A stretch of DNA of 64,000 nt from Theristus sp. LFF4_11 (Eukaryota; Nematoda; Chromadorea; Monhysterida; Xyalidae), in NCBI GenBank assembly GCA_030248135.1, contig JASANC010002498.1:33501-97500 (forward strand). The letters run 5' to 3'. Both the position numbers and the translations under genes were made by a program. The first letter of the stretch is position 1. Every line of letters starts with the position of its first letter. A model generated the notes under the pieces. The model was given only the letters and a program-made list of their open reading frames with translations, was not told where the DNA came from and ran no database searches. Of this stretch, positions 22,757 to 36,324 are shown piece after piece.

Positions 22757-23880
22757 GGCCGGGGTGGGTTTTTTTTGTTGAATTGGATCTGTCTGAAACG
22801 TGGAACCGGTCATTGTGGGAAAAGTTTTGGTGTGGAGACAGTGCACTCGGTTACATGATGCCGAAACAAACACACCGGCACACCACATTGCAGCAGCGCG
22901 TGTGTTCGCGTGCCTGTGCGTTTGTTTGTTCCTGTGCAATATACCGTGGTGTGGTATAACTTACGAGTAGGAGTTCATGAAAACTGAAAAACTATATTAT
23001 CCATAAAAACATTGAAAAAAAGGAAAAATACTCAGCCATTTTGTGTCAAAACTGACTGATGATAAATACCAATGAAACGACAAAGCAACTTCCGTATGAC
23101 ATCAACACGCTGTTTATTCAACATTTTTCATAACACCATTGCAAAAATCAGAAATGAAGCGCAACAGCAAAAACTGAATCTGAAAACAACAATGATACCA
23201 TCAAGATAATCGAAAAAAGAAACCGTAATCAGCAAACTGATCAGGTTTCACAAGTAAACAGACAAAATAAAAAATAAAAAATCACTGCGGACGAAAAAAC
23301 CACACAACGAAGCGTCCCGAGGGTCACTCGCCTACTTTGTTGGTTAGCCTGTAAAAAATGAAATTTGTAAAAAAACACACCGCAAATTTTTCTGCAACTC
23401 ATCCAACCAAAAACAAATGAATACTGACTGAACATAAAACTAGCAACTGAACATGGAATTTTAACTACGCATATAACTCCTGATTTTTTTGTCTATCACC
23501 AAAAAAACACAACTTCAATGAATGGCCGCTGAATGGTGCTCAATGGTGGTGAGCGTATTTTTGAGCTTCTCGCCAGTCACAAACAAACACACAGGCAGAC
23601 AAGCACACATGGCTATGGCTAAATTGTGTTAGCGAGTTTGCTAGCAACTGATCCAATATTAGACCCAGAACGTGTTGTACAACCATCAGTTCAATGTTTT
23701 CAGTATTTTTTCCAAAAAAACAAACTTCACCCAACGCGATGCACGTAATCCTCATAGTGATTTGGACAGTCGTAACTGACAACCAAAATCAACGTCGTCA
23801 CATCCAGACCGCGCGCCGCTACCGATGTGGCAACCTGGAAAAGAGTCGATTCTATGTCACTTCAATTATTTTTTATGTGC
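22757..23880 (-). pseudogene. Partial inverted DDX46 copy, segment C (exons 15, 21, 3' flank)
   Basis: Minus strand 23834-23731 is a 104-nt match to DDX46 exon 15, same length and still open ([12 protein letters not shown], then [15 protein letters not shown]). After shared intron sequence the match jumps near 23470 from about 54880 to about 58460 of DDX46, losing exons 16-20. A degraded exon 21 follows at about 23340-23290 (the stop codon is not kept), then the 3' flank, which stays alignable by eye down to about 22757, next to the TRAPPC9 start codon. The right-hand counterpart ends near 59240. Confidence 0.88.
22965..22983 (-). other. Candidate TRAPPC9 5' mini-exon
   Basis: A 19-nt stretch bounded by TTTTCAG and GTAAGT contains ATGAACTCCTACTC. 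The same place in the other duplication arm (58997-59023) has an equally bounded 27-nt stretch with ATGAAGTCCTGCTG before GTAAGT. It could splice to the AG at about 22623 inside exon 1 in phase. Speculative. Confidence 0.3.
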
Positions 23881-24099
23881 GTCAAACTTGATTGGTTGGT
23901 TTGTCCGCAAAACTTGATTTTGCCAATGAATTTACTGTGGTGGTCTTGGTTTTGTTAAAAAATGTTTTGACTGTTACAGGTTCTCTGTTTTCACGGTAAT
24001 TTAACAAAAAACAGTCAGTTTATGCTCATGTAGTCCATACAGTTTTAGCAAAAATCAAAACCGGCAGTTGATGGGTAAAGTAGATTTTCACGCCACAGC

Positions 24100-27000
24100 A
24101 TTTTTTCGACGACACATCAGCCACTGGAGTAGACCAAACTGATCAGCAGTCCCCACCATGTCAACCGACTGTGTAACATAAACAGCTGCCGCTAATGTCA
24201 CCTGACTCCTGTGACCGTCATTACCATTTCCAAAACATCTGTCTCTTCAATATCGTTCAGAAGCGCTCAACCCAAAATCATGCCAACCCGGCACTGTTCC
24301 AGATCAACAGCAAACCACTGAACGAAAAAAACGCGCTGACCCCCGCCCATTGATGTTGTGCAGCTGACCATAATACCCATTCAATGCATTCCATGCCAGT
24401 GGTATAACAATACAATTCCACCCGAGAGAAGAGAACGACAAGCAAAACCAGCAACAACGGACCGGACACACAATGTGACCACCACCACCGCATAAGGTCC
24501 AACCAAATACGGGCAGAGTGGTGAAACAGCGAAAACAAAAAAAGCCGCCGCGTTCCACCGCTGGTCACAAAAACCTCCCAGAAACACCAAGATGCACGTG
24601 CGAGATAGCGTATTTATGGAGAGAGACACACTGAGAAGGTAATGCAGGCGACTATGCAGGAGAAATCCGCGTCTTAATAAATAGTTGTTATCCTAGCGTA
24701 GGTATATTGGTGCATTTTTGGTTAGTCATGGTTTTTGGAAGATTTTCGCGGCCACCGATCAACGTGGTTGCTGTTTTCGTTGTTTATTCTGCATTTGAGC
24801 GACGTGGACCAATGCGCTCACCTCGAGAGGAGGGCACAGTGACACGAATATCTCCCGATTTCGGTGGCTTGGTGCGATACCATTTCCATCCGCAGTAGCA
24901 GCAATAATAATGAACAACAACCTGCATTTTCACCTGCAAACTTCCCTCCCATGCAAGAGACGACACTGCGAACCTGCCATCTGCCGCTTACGGCCTGTGT
25001 CCACCGTCCCGCGCCCCCATGCAGTTCTTGACCGTCATATGCTGAAGAGAGACGCATCATCACCGCTTCCCGTGCCGTCTATTCTGTTTGCACAGACAAT
25101 GCCGAAATGGATAATGGTAGTGGTGTTTTGGGGGGGGGGGAGGAAGGGGCTACCGTGGCGCGACACTATGTCGCCCGGGTGTATACAGCCCGGGTAGAAT
25201 GAATGAGAGAGAGACATTTCAAGGCGTACATATGTACGTAGCGTTTATGATTGTCCACTGCATCACTGCTGTTGTTATTGTGTTCAGCGATACATTCGAA
25301 ATGGGGTACGCTCACTCGCTTGGCCTGCTGGTCTGTGTCATCACAGGACGACAACAACAACGACAACAACAACCGAAGCAGCGGTACAAAAACACAGCAG
25401 AGAGAGAGAGAGAGAGAGTGAGTGAATGAGAGAGACAGAGAAAGAGAGAATGAAGCGAAACCAACAACCGTGTCCATATATGAGGTTGCGGTGTTGTTGG
25501 TCAACGGATAGAGATGGCGTCCAATGTCCATTACCGCCCGAGCGAAAATGCGGTGGTGGTGGGGTCGCCGCTACAGAATAATAATAATCATAATCACAAT
25601 ATACGCACACACCCCAATGACGTTGTGTTGTCGTCGTCGTCATCCGAATGTGTGCGCAAATTTGGGTGTAGCGAGTGGGGGTGTACAGAGAGGCGAAGGG
25701 GGGCTACGCTCTGGCGGTCAGCTGCTGTGTCTCCCTCTGTTGTGTGTGTTGTGTTAACGCCGGGCCATGCTCCGCTCTGTTTCTGTCTCTGCCTATCTCT
25801 CTCTCTCGCTGTGTTTGCTCCATCTCCTCAAAACCAACAACAACGCGTCCGAAAAAGCGACATACGATGCAGCCGGAGGCAGAGACGCGTTTACGGTGTG
25901 TAGCGAACGCACGTGTAGTAGCACCGAAAACGGACACATGTAAACGTGCACACAGACGTGTACGCAGCACAAACACACTGGAGAGAGCGTACCGCCGCAG
26001 CACCGGCCGGCTGAGTGGCTGAGTGGATAGCACTTGGGACTTCCAATCGGAAGGCCCGGGTTCGAATCCGCTCGTGACCACTCGGCTGCCCCGGGTTGCG
26101 TGGGGCTTAATGGTTCGGCAGCATAAACGTCGGCTTTCTTGATTCACAAGATTGCTGTTCCGGTGGCGAGGAACTCAATGACATCGCGCCCATGCATACC
26201 AGCGCAGCTTGCCCAACGCCCACTTCAAAAGCAGAAAAACTGCTTCCAACGTCGCAGCCCATGTGGTGGACAATAAAAAATTGCGACAATGCCTTTCCCC
26301 AAGGGCGTTGGGTAAGGATAAAAAGGGGGCAACAAACAACAACAACTACCGCCGCAGCACCGCGCTTACAACACGCATCCACACATGTGTACACAGGCGT
26401 GTTATGCATTTTGCCGTGTGCACAGCATATAGCAACACATCAGTGGTAACTGCGCCAGCGCAAGCACCCCCTTCCATACACCCCTTACGCTCCCCCCCCC
26501 GTTCACACAGCGCTCTGCAGAAATTATCCGTGCCGTGAGCTAAAAAGAGACAGAGATACGAAAAACAGCACCCGAAAAAACCGACGCCCTCTTCTTTCCC
26601 ACTGCTGTATGCCCCCACTCTCTGTTGTGCTGTCCAGTGGTGTGCTCTCTCGCGTCATCAACAATGCATAATCGTCATCATCGTCATCGTTACGGGCGCA
26701 CGCAGCCAGGGGGAGGCAACCAGCACACAAGACCGAAATCTGCACAGGGTGTGCTCGCAATCTGCGAAACCCTCTGACGACGCACAGTTGAGAGCTGCGG
26801 CGTGTCCATAACGTTGAGTAAAGTTTGGTTATTGAAACCTGTGAGCCACTCCACACGGACACACAGCGCATTCCTTTGTCACATCGTCTCATTGTCACGC
26901 TCCAAACCAAAACTAATCATTCTTTAACTTTTCGACCACCCTGTAGCGGAGCGTCGCGTTGTTTTCGCCTCACCCTGTACATGACGGCGCTGAGCCCCCG

Positions 27001-30000
27001 CGCGCGTCCATCTAAGGCCCCGTGTGTGTCCATCAAACGAGCGTGTGTGTGTGTGTGTGTGTTTGTGTGTGTGATGTGTCTCTGTTTCGTGTTTGCCCGC
27101 GCTGTGCCGTCCACCCCCCACTGGTCATGAATGGACTGAAATGGACGCCGTCAATAGAATATCAGCAGAGCAGAGAGTGTATTAGGCCTGAGAGACACGT
27201 CCATTGGTCCACCCAAACCCAGCTTAAAAAAAGCCGGTGCACCCCAACACCGTTTTACCGAACAAGCGTTTTTACTGACCGACACAACACCACCACCAAC
27301 AAGGTGGGTGGTTGGTCATCAGCGTTGTTCGTCTTTTTTCACCCAACACCGCTCGTTCTGGCTCTTTTTCAACATATCGCTCACCCACCCACCCATCCAA
27401 ATTGTTATCGTTTTTTTCCTGTTCCTAGTTTGTCTGCAGCGCACCACGATGGTACGCCTGTCTTTCTATTTCTGTTTCACGTGTTTTTTTTGTGGATTTT
27501 TTTGTGGTTTACCAAAATTCGTTCCGAGTTGCACATTTTTTGTTGTTTTTGTTTTCAAATGACGCTCATGATGGCCTTTTTTATTTCAGCACCAGAGCAC
27601 GACACAGTAATCAGTGTTTATCTCAAGTAATGCTGTATTTTTGTGGCTTCCTGATAAGCAAACCGCTTAACGATTCACGCTGATTCAAAGATACAACACA
27701 CTGGTATGCTGTGTTGTCGATTTAGTCAACTGCTGTTGATGTTGATTATGTAGATTGTGGTTTTCAGCAAAAAAACTATATTTTTGTTGCAAAACGTTTT
27801 CTTTCATGTCCCGTTTTAGTCTGTTCTTCATGAATATTCGCGCTCAAACTACGAACTACCGCCACCGCCCGCACCCAGCACCGCATGACGCGAAGCGAAA
27901 CCACAACAAAAAAAACTTTGCAGCGCGCAAAAACGTCAGCGCAACATAACGAAAAATCAAATCAAAACATCCGACAAAAACGACAAACAAGCCCGTACGG
28001 AGACAGAAAAAAATCTCTTGCGCGCATCGCGCATTGCACGTCTCACCTTGCGCTCCTTGCGACAACATGACAAAACAGATGTGTGTTGTGCGCGTGCCTT
28101 GGTGTGTGTGTCGCGTCACAAAACGCCCTTTTGTCCTTAGTTTGGTGTGCGTTTTTTTTTTACTTGTCGCGCGACGACGGGTTGGCCACCAAGCATGAAA
28201 CTAAACACAAGCGGTGTATTTCGCGCCCGGCCAAACAGACGCAAACACCCAGCACCGAGTCTGTCTTTTTTGATCGCGCGCTTTGCTTTTTTCTGTCTTT
28301 CAAAGTAGCCTGGTCTGGCGCAAAACGTGTGTGCGCCCGCTTGCTTCAGTCTCCCCCCCCCCCTCCCGGTTGCTCCGAAGATAAATAGATAAGGCACTGT
28401 CTCGTGCGTGTTTGTTCGCTTATTTTCTGTCGTTTTTTCTTCTGGTCTCAACTTCAGCGACAAAAGCCAATAGAAAGCAAACCCACATGTATGCTGTTTT
28501 TTGTTGCCGTGTGGACTGTACTGAGTTGGCGCTGAGAATATCTATTGTTGTTTTTTTTCTCGTTCTTCGGTCATTTGTCAGCCCAGATTGTCCAAACACG
28601 CTTGCGTTTCGTTTGATAACACTTTTTTATCATGTCGCTATCTGCCGCTCATCGAATAATGCGTTGTTGTTCAAGTTGCATGTGGCTGCGGAAAGTTCCA
28701 TCCTGTTTCGCCACTGTTTTGTCCACTCCTTGCACTGTGAAAAAAACAATCAACCGATCCCGACGGGCTGAGGTGCACCAGCCCATCCGGACGTCTTCGC
28801 GTTATGAAATACGTGCAGTTCGCTGTTTTTGTGGTTTCGCCAGGTAGACGCGCATACCGCTATGCCACCCGGCTAGTCAGCGTGTCGGACACCAGGCAGA
28901 ACCGCCGAAGGTGTTTTACCAATTATTACCACAGACAGATCTTACAGTCTGCGTAAACGGCAAAGACGGCCAGAAAAAAACAATCATTGAGTGCCAGGCC
29001 CGCTTTTGGCGCTTTTCCGTAGTGCGGCGTCGAATCGCGACAACAACAACCAACAACCGATCCAGATGTTTTCCGCATTGTGTGTGTGTTAGCGTATCTG
29101 TGCCAGTGTGTTTGTTTGCGACTGTGTGCAGTGCAACACTGTTGTATTATAACAGACTGTCTTCAGACCAGCACTGCCACCGCCGTTTCAGCATATATAC
29201 ACGCTCATGGGTGGATCGACCACAGCTCGCAACGTTAACAACAAGAATAAACACACACGAATAAACACAACCGAACAACAACAACCAACAACAACAACAA
29301 CACATCGAATCGTTTGTTTGTTTGTCTCTGTGCGTCCAGACGCTGTATTACAACCATCCAACGTCCATAAACAATCAAGAAGATCCAGCTGTGAAAAAAA
29401 CGCCCGTCGCCGCCATACAATGCGGGACGCTGCAGCGATTTGTGTGCGCATGCGGACGGATGATAATAGCGGCGCGCGTCGCGGTCAGTGATGGAACTGT
29501 AGACAACAACAGAGATACGAGCGAGAGAGAGAGACACAAAAACAGACCCAGACGAGAGACGCGGGATGCCGAAACAACAACAAAAACGTGCACAACACAA
29601 CATCAACAGTCGCGCAGCGCAACAACACAAAACAACGGAAAATGGACGACGGTATAGGAACGCAACAGCCCCCGAGTCCAGTCAACCGAAGTATAACACA
29701 GCAACACCAAGAGAAGACGAGAAAAAAAATACACGCACAAAGCGCACAGCGTCACCGCGCGCCAACCGACAAACAACAACAACAAAACAACAACAACACA
29801 GACAACGAAAAAAAAAACGGAGAGAAACGATATCGCATTCAAATCGCGAGTGCGTGGTCGCACAATACGATTGCTTCCACTGCTGATGCTATATATTGAC
29901 GTTGTTGTCTCGTCGCGTCTCCGCTTCGCCATAATCGTACCAACCAACCCCCGATATACAGGAGAGAGTAGATGGAAAAAAACATGACGACGACGACAAC

Positions 30001-32950
30001 AACGAAGCAAGATAGAATGTACGAAAACGAACGAATAATGAAAGGCAATAGCGCAAACTCTCTCTCTGTTGTTGATCGGGAGCGGTGTATCGCCAGCAAG
30101 AATGCGCGTGTGTGTGTGTGCGCGCGGCGGGCGAATAATAATAAAAAAACGAGAGGAGAAAGAGAACACGACGACGACGACAACAGATGCATGTCGCATG
30201 CGTGTGTGTGCGCGCGCGCACGTGCAGTAATCATAATTTTCGCATTACATTATGCTGCGTGCAGCAAGCGAAAAAGAAAAAAAAGCAAAAACAGCCGCGC
30301 GCGCTACAACGCATCGAGCATGTAGCGTTGCGTTATTACTTGCCATCATCATTTGTTGTTGTTGTTGTTGTTGGAAAATTGTGCGTTGAGCGTCGCATTT
30401 TGTGAATCAAGCAACAGCAGTCAGTCAGATTCATTCGCAATCGGAGAGGCAAGCGCGTGTTAGCGTTTTTATTCTGTTTCTCTTCACTTCACCATGATGT
30501 TCTTCTTTTTCATTCCTGCATTTTACATTTCATTGGCGTTGCTTCATGTCGTCGTAAAATGAGATGCTACTGAACTATTACTACGGTTACTGTTTTTTGT
30601 AAAATCATGAAAATCGTAATCATCTCAAGTGTTCGATTGAGTCCTTCCTGTTCAGCTGGTGATGTTACGACTTTTTTTTGATATGACACATGAACACAGG
30701 TGTTTTATGCTGTGCTGTACAACCAGCTGATTTTGTTTCACATTTTGTGTTGCAGTTATTGCAATCGTTTACCCACAACATGTGTGATACAAAACGAAAT
30801 CGCGTTGTTGTGAAACTCAATTCTCGCATTCACAGAATCCAAAGCCGACACGACGATCAGCTGCATTCATGCTGCTAGCGCGCGCTAGATTCAAACACCA
30901 ATCACTCATCAACAAAGTCGCACAGCCGAAATGTGCAGCGTTTACAGAAAGGCCCGTTGCTGTCACGCCCCCCCCCCAAAAAAAAACGCGTTCCGGTTTG
31001 CAAACACTGCAAAACGAACGCGACGACAACAACAACCGCGTCTGCGTGTTGGGATGTCACTCGCACACAAAGTGCAACGCGAAGCAGCACCCAATCAGCA
31101 ACTGCGCATGATGACTGCCAACTGTCGCGCGCGCGCGTGCATTTTTTTTCTCGTGTGTGTGGTGTGTCCAATCACTTGCTGCGCCGATATAGAGAGAGAG
31201 CTGACCGCCACTGTGGTGAACAAAACATGACAGCGTCTCTTTTTTTTCTGTACTGCTCGCAGAAGCATCATCAGTGTTGTGGCAGAGAGTGCATCACATG
31301 CCCGGTTATGCGGTGATGCGCGCGCGCATTGGATGCAGACAAAAAAAGGGGCAACCAACACAGCGCTCATCAACATCAAATCATCAACACAACGGGGGCG
31401 GCACGGCCATATAAAAGAGAGAGGGGGGTGCTACAGCAAAACTGACGCCAGAAGCAGCGTGCAGTGTACGACTGACAACAAAGCACCACACAACCATAAC
31501 AGTGGCAGTGTGGCGCGCGCGTCTACTCTCTGCTATACCCCTCCCGTTTTTGATATGCCTCGTGTACACACACGATGTCTCTCTGTGTGTGTGTGTACAT
31601 GTACACATGCGCACATAGTATTGTACAACCGCACCAAACAGGGGGGCAGCGCGAGCGAGAGAAAGGGACGCTGCGTTTGGTTTGGTCGTTGTGTGTATGC
31701 GCGCGTTGCACGTGTGTCTGTGTGTGTTGTAACTGACGCCGTCGCACTAATAATGCCGTTTTCGGTGTACTACAGCACACACACACACACACAGAGACAT
31801 CAGCGTGGCTAAGCACACGCGAGCGAACGCAGTGTTGTGTACTGCTGTGTGCACATGTATTATACACACATGTAGATCGCGCGTGTGTGTGCATATAATT
31901 TTGACGCCAATATTCTCGTTCTCTCTCTCCTCCACGCACCCCTCTCTCGTCCGTGCACCTCCACTGGCTTGCGCTTGGCTACTCCCCCCCCCCACCCCAT
32001 CGACGTTGGTTGACGCCACCACCACATTACACACATGCACACCGTCATTTTTCGGGCCGCAGCCATTATTATTCTTATTCTTCTTATTATTATTTTGCCC
32101 ATTGGTGCGTGCGTGCGCGCGCGTCGCCGTGTCCGTGTGCTTGGTTCGCTTGTGTCTCTGTGTTTTTCACCATTCTGCTGCTCCGTGTAGTCTCTCTTTT
32201 CGCTTCTCTCCCGCTCTCCCCGCTCGCTCGATGTCGTCGTGTTCTCTCTGTGTGTATTTTTTTTGATGCATGTGCGCATTTCGTGTCGTCGCTTCTCTTT
32301 CGCCCGACTCGCTTCTTCTCCGGCGCAATAATGTTTTTACATTTTCACAACAATGCGCTGTTGATGTGATGTGTGTTTCCCCTTGTTTCATCAACCAACC
32401 AACCCAACACCGCGCCGTTTTCGCTGTTTTAACGTTTGGGCGTTTTGCACAGTCAGCAAGAGCAAGCGTTTTGCTAATCATTCGTTAATGGACTTCCTTG
32501 CAGTTAAGCACACAGCATTCGTTTGTCCGTGACGACAGCTAATTTGTGTAACAGAATTGCAAGCAGCACAAGTTGCAAATTTCACAGTTTCAAATGCCGA
32601 ACTTTTCATTGTGACTACTGCGGAGTGCTTTTGCTGATTTGAACGCTCACAAAAATCATCGATTTTTGTTTGACCTGCATCAGACCACATTGCATCAGTT
32701 TACAACATTGAAAAACAGTCTTTTGATTATCTTCCTTCACTTAGCCTCACAGATACCAAGAACAGAAACAGAGCACACGAACCATTTCATCCAAGCAATA
32801 AGGCGCTCATGGCGTTGTCGTTTTTTCAAATATTTTCGACAAAAAAAACCCAAAAAAATCTCTTCTCCCACTTCCAGACTCAAACACAAACAAAACGAAA
32901 ACGAAAACAAATAAAAGCATTCCAACAATAACAAAAAAAAACGGCTGGTG
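24100..32950. repeat. Microsatellite-rich stretch upstream of the MADF-BESS gene
   Basis: Dense CA/GT, GA, CAA and CG-alternating tracts, e.g. (GA)n near 25396-25445, (GT)n near 27042-27075, ACAACA blocks near 29270-29310 and 29770-29810, and CGCG-alternating DNA near 30110-30230. I found no convincing exon. The part nearest 32958 is probably promoter and 5' UTR; a SINE-like A box lies near 28860-28885 (minus). Confidence 0.6.
26018..26160 (+). mobile_element. tRNA-like SINE head, type 3
   Basis: TGGCTGAGTGGATAGCAC (box A-like) and GGGTTCGAATCCG (box B) with TTCCAA in the anticodon-loop position. The anticodon and T stems do not pair, so a functional tRNA is unlikely. Followed by a unit-specific tail. 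Confidence 0.55.
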
Positions 32951-32957
32951 GAAAACA

Positions 32958-35900
32958 ATGAGCACAGGCAGCGGCGAACATCCATCGTCCATAAATCTGA
33001 CCGCAAACGGAAACGGCAGCGGCAATTCCGCTTCAGCAGCAGCAGCAGCGACGACCAGCGGCAACAAGAATCTCGCGAACATGGAGAAGATCGACAATGA
33101 TCTGCTGATTGCGGCTGTCCGTGAGGCGCCGTTTCTCTACGACACCAGTCACCACGACTACAAGGACACCGCCATCAAGGCGGTCACGTGGGAGAAAGTG
33201 GCCGAACAGTTCGATGTCACTGGTGAGAACGGTCGTTTGGCTTGTTTTAGGCACGTCCCCGCCCACCGAGGTCCGGACACTCGAAGATACCGAACACCGG
33301 TGGGCTCGCTCTCCGGCTCCGGGGTAATGGACGGCTCGTAATACCCTCGTAGTCCTTGAGTCCGCTCAGTTCTGGGTCTGGGGGTCTGCGGCGTCATGTT
33401 TTTTGGGGGGCAAACTTGAGTGAAACCTTGAACAAAACGGCAAATCGATCAACGAGTGCAGAGAGAGCAACTGTTCGCCTCAGTGTGCTGCCATCTAAAA
33501 CTGAGTTTGACAGAAATTTTCGAAAAAATACCATAAATTGAGATGATTGCTGCAGATCTTAAAAGTATGAAACGCCACGGGAAAAACTCATATCTGACCG
33601 CATAAACCGACCCACGAGCAGAATTCAAGATTCAACAACAACCAAAAACACCGGTGCAAATCGGAGGGTGATGAACGGCAAGCAGAGCGTATAAAGCCCT
33701 CGCAAAAAAAAACTGGTTTCCAAACGAAAAACTTCAAAAAAAACCAATTTTCAGCAATCGAATGCCAAACACGCTGGAAGAACCTCCGCGACCGGTACAC
33801 CCGTGAGCGCCAACGAATGGCACGCGGCATGATCATGTACTCGAAGTGGCGGCTGTTTCCGAAACTCGACTTTCTCTACCCGTTCCTGCACCAGCGCACA
33901 CGCACCGATTTCGGGTGAGCGAGAGAGTAAAAAACTCGTACAGTTTGTTTGTTTAGGCCTGTCACTTTTTCACCCGCAGAATACAGAGCTCGCGAAAGAA
34001 GAAGAACACGGCGTCAGAATTGCAAGTGGAACATTATGAGCCACAAATGGGTTGCCGGTTATCAATCAAACTCGACACGTTTGTTCTTCTCAACCGCAAT
34101 GCAAAGTTTCGCATGCTCTGTATTCTGCGAGTGAAGTGAAAAGTTGACACAAACGTATTTTACTGGTCTGAAGAGAAGTGGTTGGTCGAACAATTGAATA
34201 GAGTATTGTGTGCGTGTCTTGTTTTTCATTAGTGAAATCATGGTAGACAGAAAGAATGGCCGACCGAGTGCTTTTGATACCGCACCCCGACAAATAAACT
34301 GCACCACCAAAGTGGGCGGTGGTGGTGGTGGTACCGGAGTCACAAGTGTCTCGAAGCAAACCAAGCCATCTGATTGATTGGTCGCACACACACCAACAAC
34401 ACAGTTCCACAGCCAATCACCAAAAAAAGAGAACAAAACAGAAACGAACCCACAACAACAACAAGACTGAATTGATGTTCCCAATTGAATCCCATCCCGT
34501 TTCCATTCAAGTTCTCCGCACTCCAGCGCGCCCGGCATCAACCTGGACATTCTCGGCGCCGCCCCGTCGATGGTCACGCCAACCAACAGCGGCCTGCTGA
34601 ACGGAAGCGCCACGACCACAAACGGCACCGCCGCCGCCGCCGGACGAAACACGCGCGGCAGCAGCGGCTCACCGTCACTAGACGGCGACGACGCCCTGGA
34701 TCTCGACGCTCGACCGAGCGACGACGACGATCTGGTCGATCCGCCCGCCGCTCAGTCGACGTCGTCGCATCATTCCGAGTCCGCATCCTCGAAAACCCAC
34801 CACCACACGTCGGCGCCACCACCGAAAGCGGCGCACACCGCCAACCATCCGCAACCGGCCACAGCAGCCGCAGCGACCAAGCACAAGCTGGCCGCCGCGA
34901 ACAGCACGCCCACGCATCATCATCATCATCAGCAACAGTCGCCCTACACAACCGTCGTCACGCCGACGCATCAGACTCCGCCGCCGGCGAAACGCGCGCG
35001 AGCGCCGCTGGCGACCACCAGCAGTAACAATAATCCGAATCCGGCGGCGACGACGATAGCGAACGCGACGACGCTGGCGGATTTCTCGTCGATGTTGTCG
35101 TTGGCGGGCTTGCAGCAGACGTACGCGACGGCACTGCTGAACGCCACCACTAATGGCGGTCGGTTGTTGAGTTTTTTGGATTTTTTTTTTCAAGTTTCGT
35201 TTTCACGTGTGTAGTTTGGTTGGGTTTTCGGTTGCTGAAGTCGTTTCTCGTTCTTTGAAAACACTGAGTTCACTCTTCGGAAGAATTTCTCTGAATTTTC
35301 TCCAAAACTCTCCATGCGCTCACGGAGTCTCCGGCAGTTCAAAAACTGGAAAGTTCTCCAACGAACAAAAATTGAATTGGCAGTATTCAATTTTCAAAAA
35401 AAAACATTCCACCCGAGACAAGCGAGACATTACACTAGACGCTGATTGGCCGTGACTTATTGGTGTAACCAATCAGCTATTACAATGCCAAAAAAGATAT
35501 GCGTGACGCGAGAATGTTTGGTTATCCAAGTACACCTCTCAATTGACAAAGACCGCAACCAGTTCAATAACACACAACTCCAACACAAAATTTGCCTAAA
35601 AAACCCAAGCAACTTTACCAAAAAAACACAAAAACTAATCCAACCTCACAAAGAAAACCCCATCCTAAAAACTCCAGGCATCTTCACGAACGGCACCGCC
35701 AGCAGTCTCGGCCTGCCGTCGCTGCCCGCCACGATCTCCTCCTCCACCACGAAGACGAACTCGTCCAAGACACCGACGCCATCGCTCGTCAATCCGTCCA
35801 ACAACACCACCAATAGCAGCACCGCAACAACGACCCCACTGCCGGGCACCACCATCGGCAACATCGCCGCGCAGTTGCTCAGCGCCGGTGCCGTCGGGGA

Positions 35901-36324
35901 CAACGGGCAACTGCTGCAGCAAGAGGAGGACGAAGACGTCCACTTCGGACTGTCGGTCGGCTTCCAGCTGCGCAAACTCGCCGGCCAACAGAAGGCGCTC
36001 GCGAAGCTACGCATTCAGCAGGTGATGTACGACATCGAGTATGGCATTGGTGGTGGCACTGCGAATGGCATCGGCGGTGGCACTGCCAATGGCACCAGTG
36101 CCAACACTGTGCAACAGCAGCAACAAAACACGACGGCGGCGATTGGCACGTTCAATGGATTCTTGAATGGATTGTTGAACGGCAATCTGGCGTCCGCTGT
36201 GAAGGAGAACGGAGCGGCCGCGAGTCCGCTGCTGTATGACGCGAAGGTGTTCCAGAGTTTGCTTGCTGGTAGTGATCTGAGATTGACGAACGGAGCGAAT
36301 TGCCACATCAAGCAGTCGCCGTGA
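32958..36324 (+). CDS. MADF-BESS domain DNA-binding protein, 4 exons
   Basis: Exons 32958-33222, 33755-33914, 34527-35158 and 35678-36324 (TGA) splice in phase to 567 residues. Residues about 47-135 form a MADF domain (Myb/SANT-like DNA binding): it opens DNDLLIAAVREAPFLYD, and exon 2 carries ECQTRWKNLRDRYTRER and a W-x-x-FPKLDFLYPF block. Residues about 440-478 (DEDVHFGLSVGFQLRKL and the helix after it) fit the BESS protein-interaction motif near the C terminus, as in Adf-1-like regulators. The linker is low-complexity: acidic runs, H/Q repeats, N/T/S tracts and GG-TANG repeats. The start is the first Met after a stop-rich AT tract; the Gly/Ser/Ala-rich leader matches the codon use of the rest. 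It is likely nuclear. The target genes are unknown. The gene sits inside the 14.3-kb segment that splits a DDX46 copy. A PAN- or transposase-type role is not supported. Confidence 0.87.
33946..34140. mobile_element. ~200-bp MITE with GTTTAGGCCTGTCAC end, near MADF-BESS exon 2
   Basis: Starts about 30 bp after the exon 2 donor. It has GAATACAGAGCTCGCGAAAG on the left and GCATGCTCTGTATTCTGCG on the right, as in the other copies. Confidence 0.65.

Noticed and set aside
25514..26022. Overlapping frames of about 115-130 residues
   Set aside because: Composition follows microsatellites; no domain, no splice-supported extension.
26018..26100. Possible tRNA gene with a TCC-like anticodon
   Set aside because: Box A and box B are good, but the anticodon and T stems do not pair and SINE-like sequence follows.
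29603..30234. Minus-strand frames up to 198 residues rich in V/R/S
   Set aside because: Translations of CAA, CGA and CA repeats; nothing recognisable.
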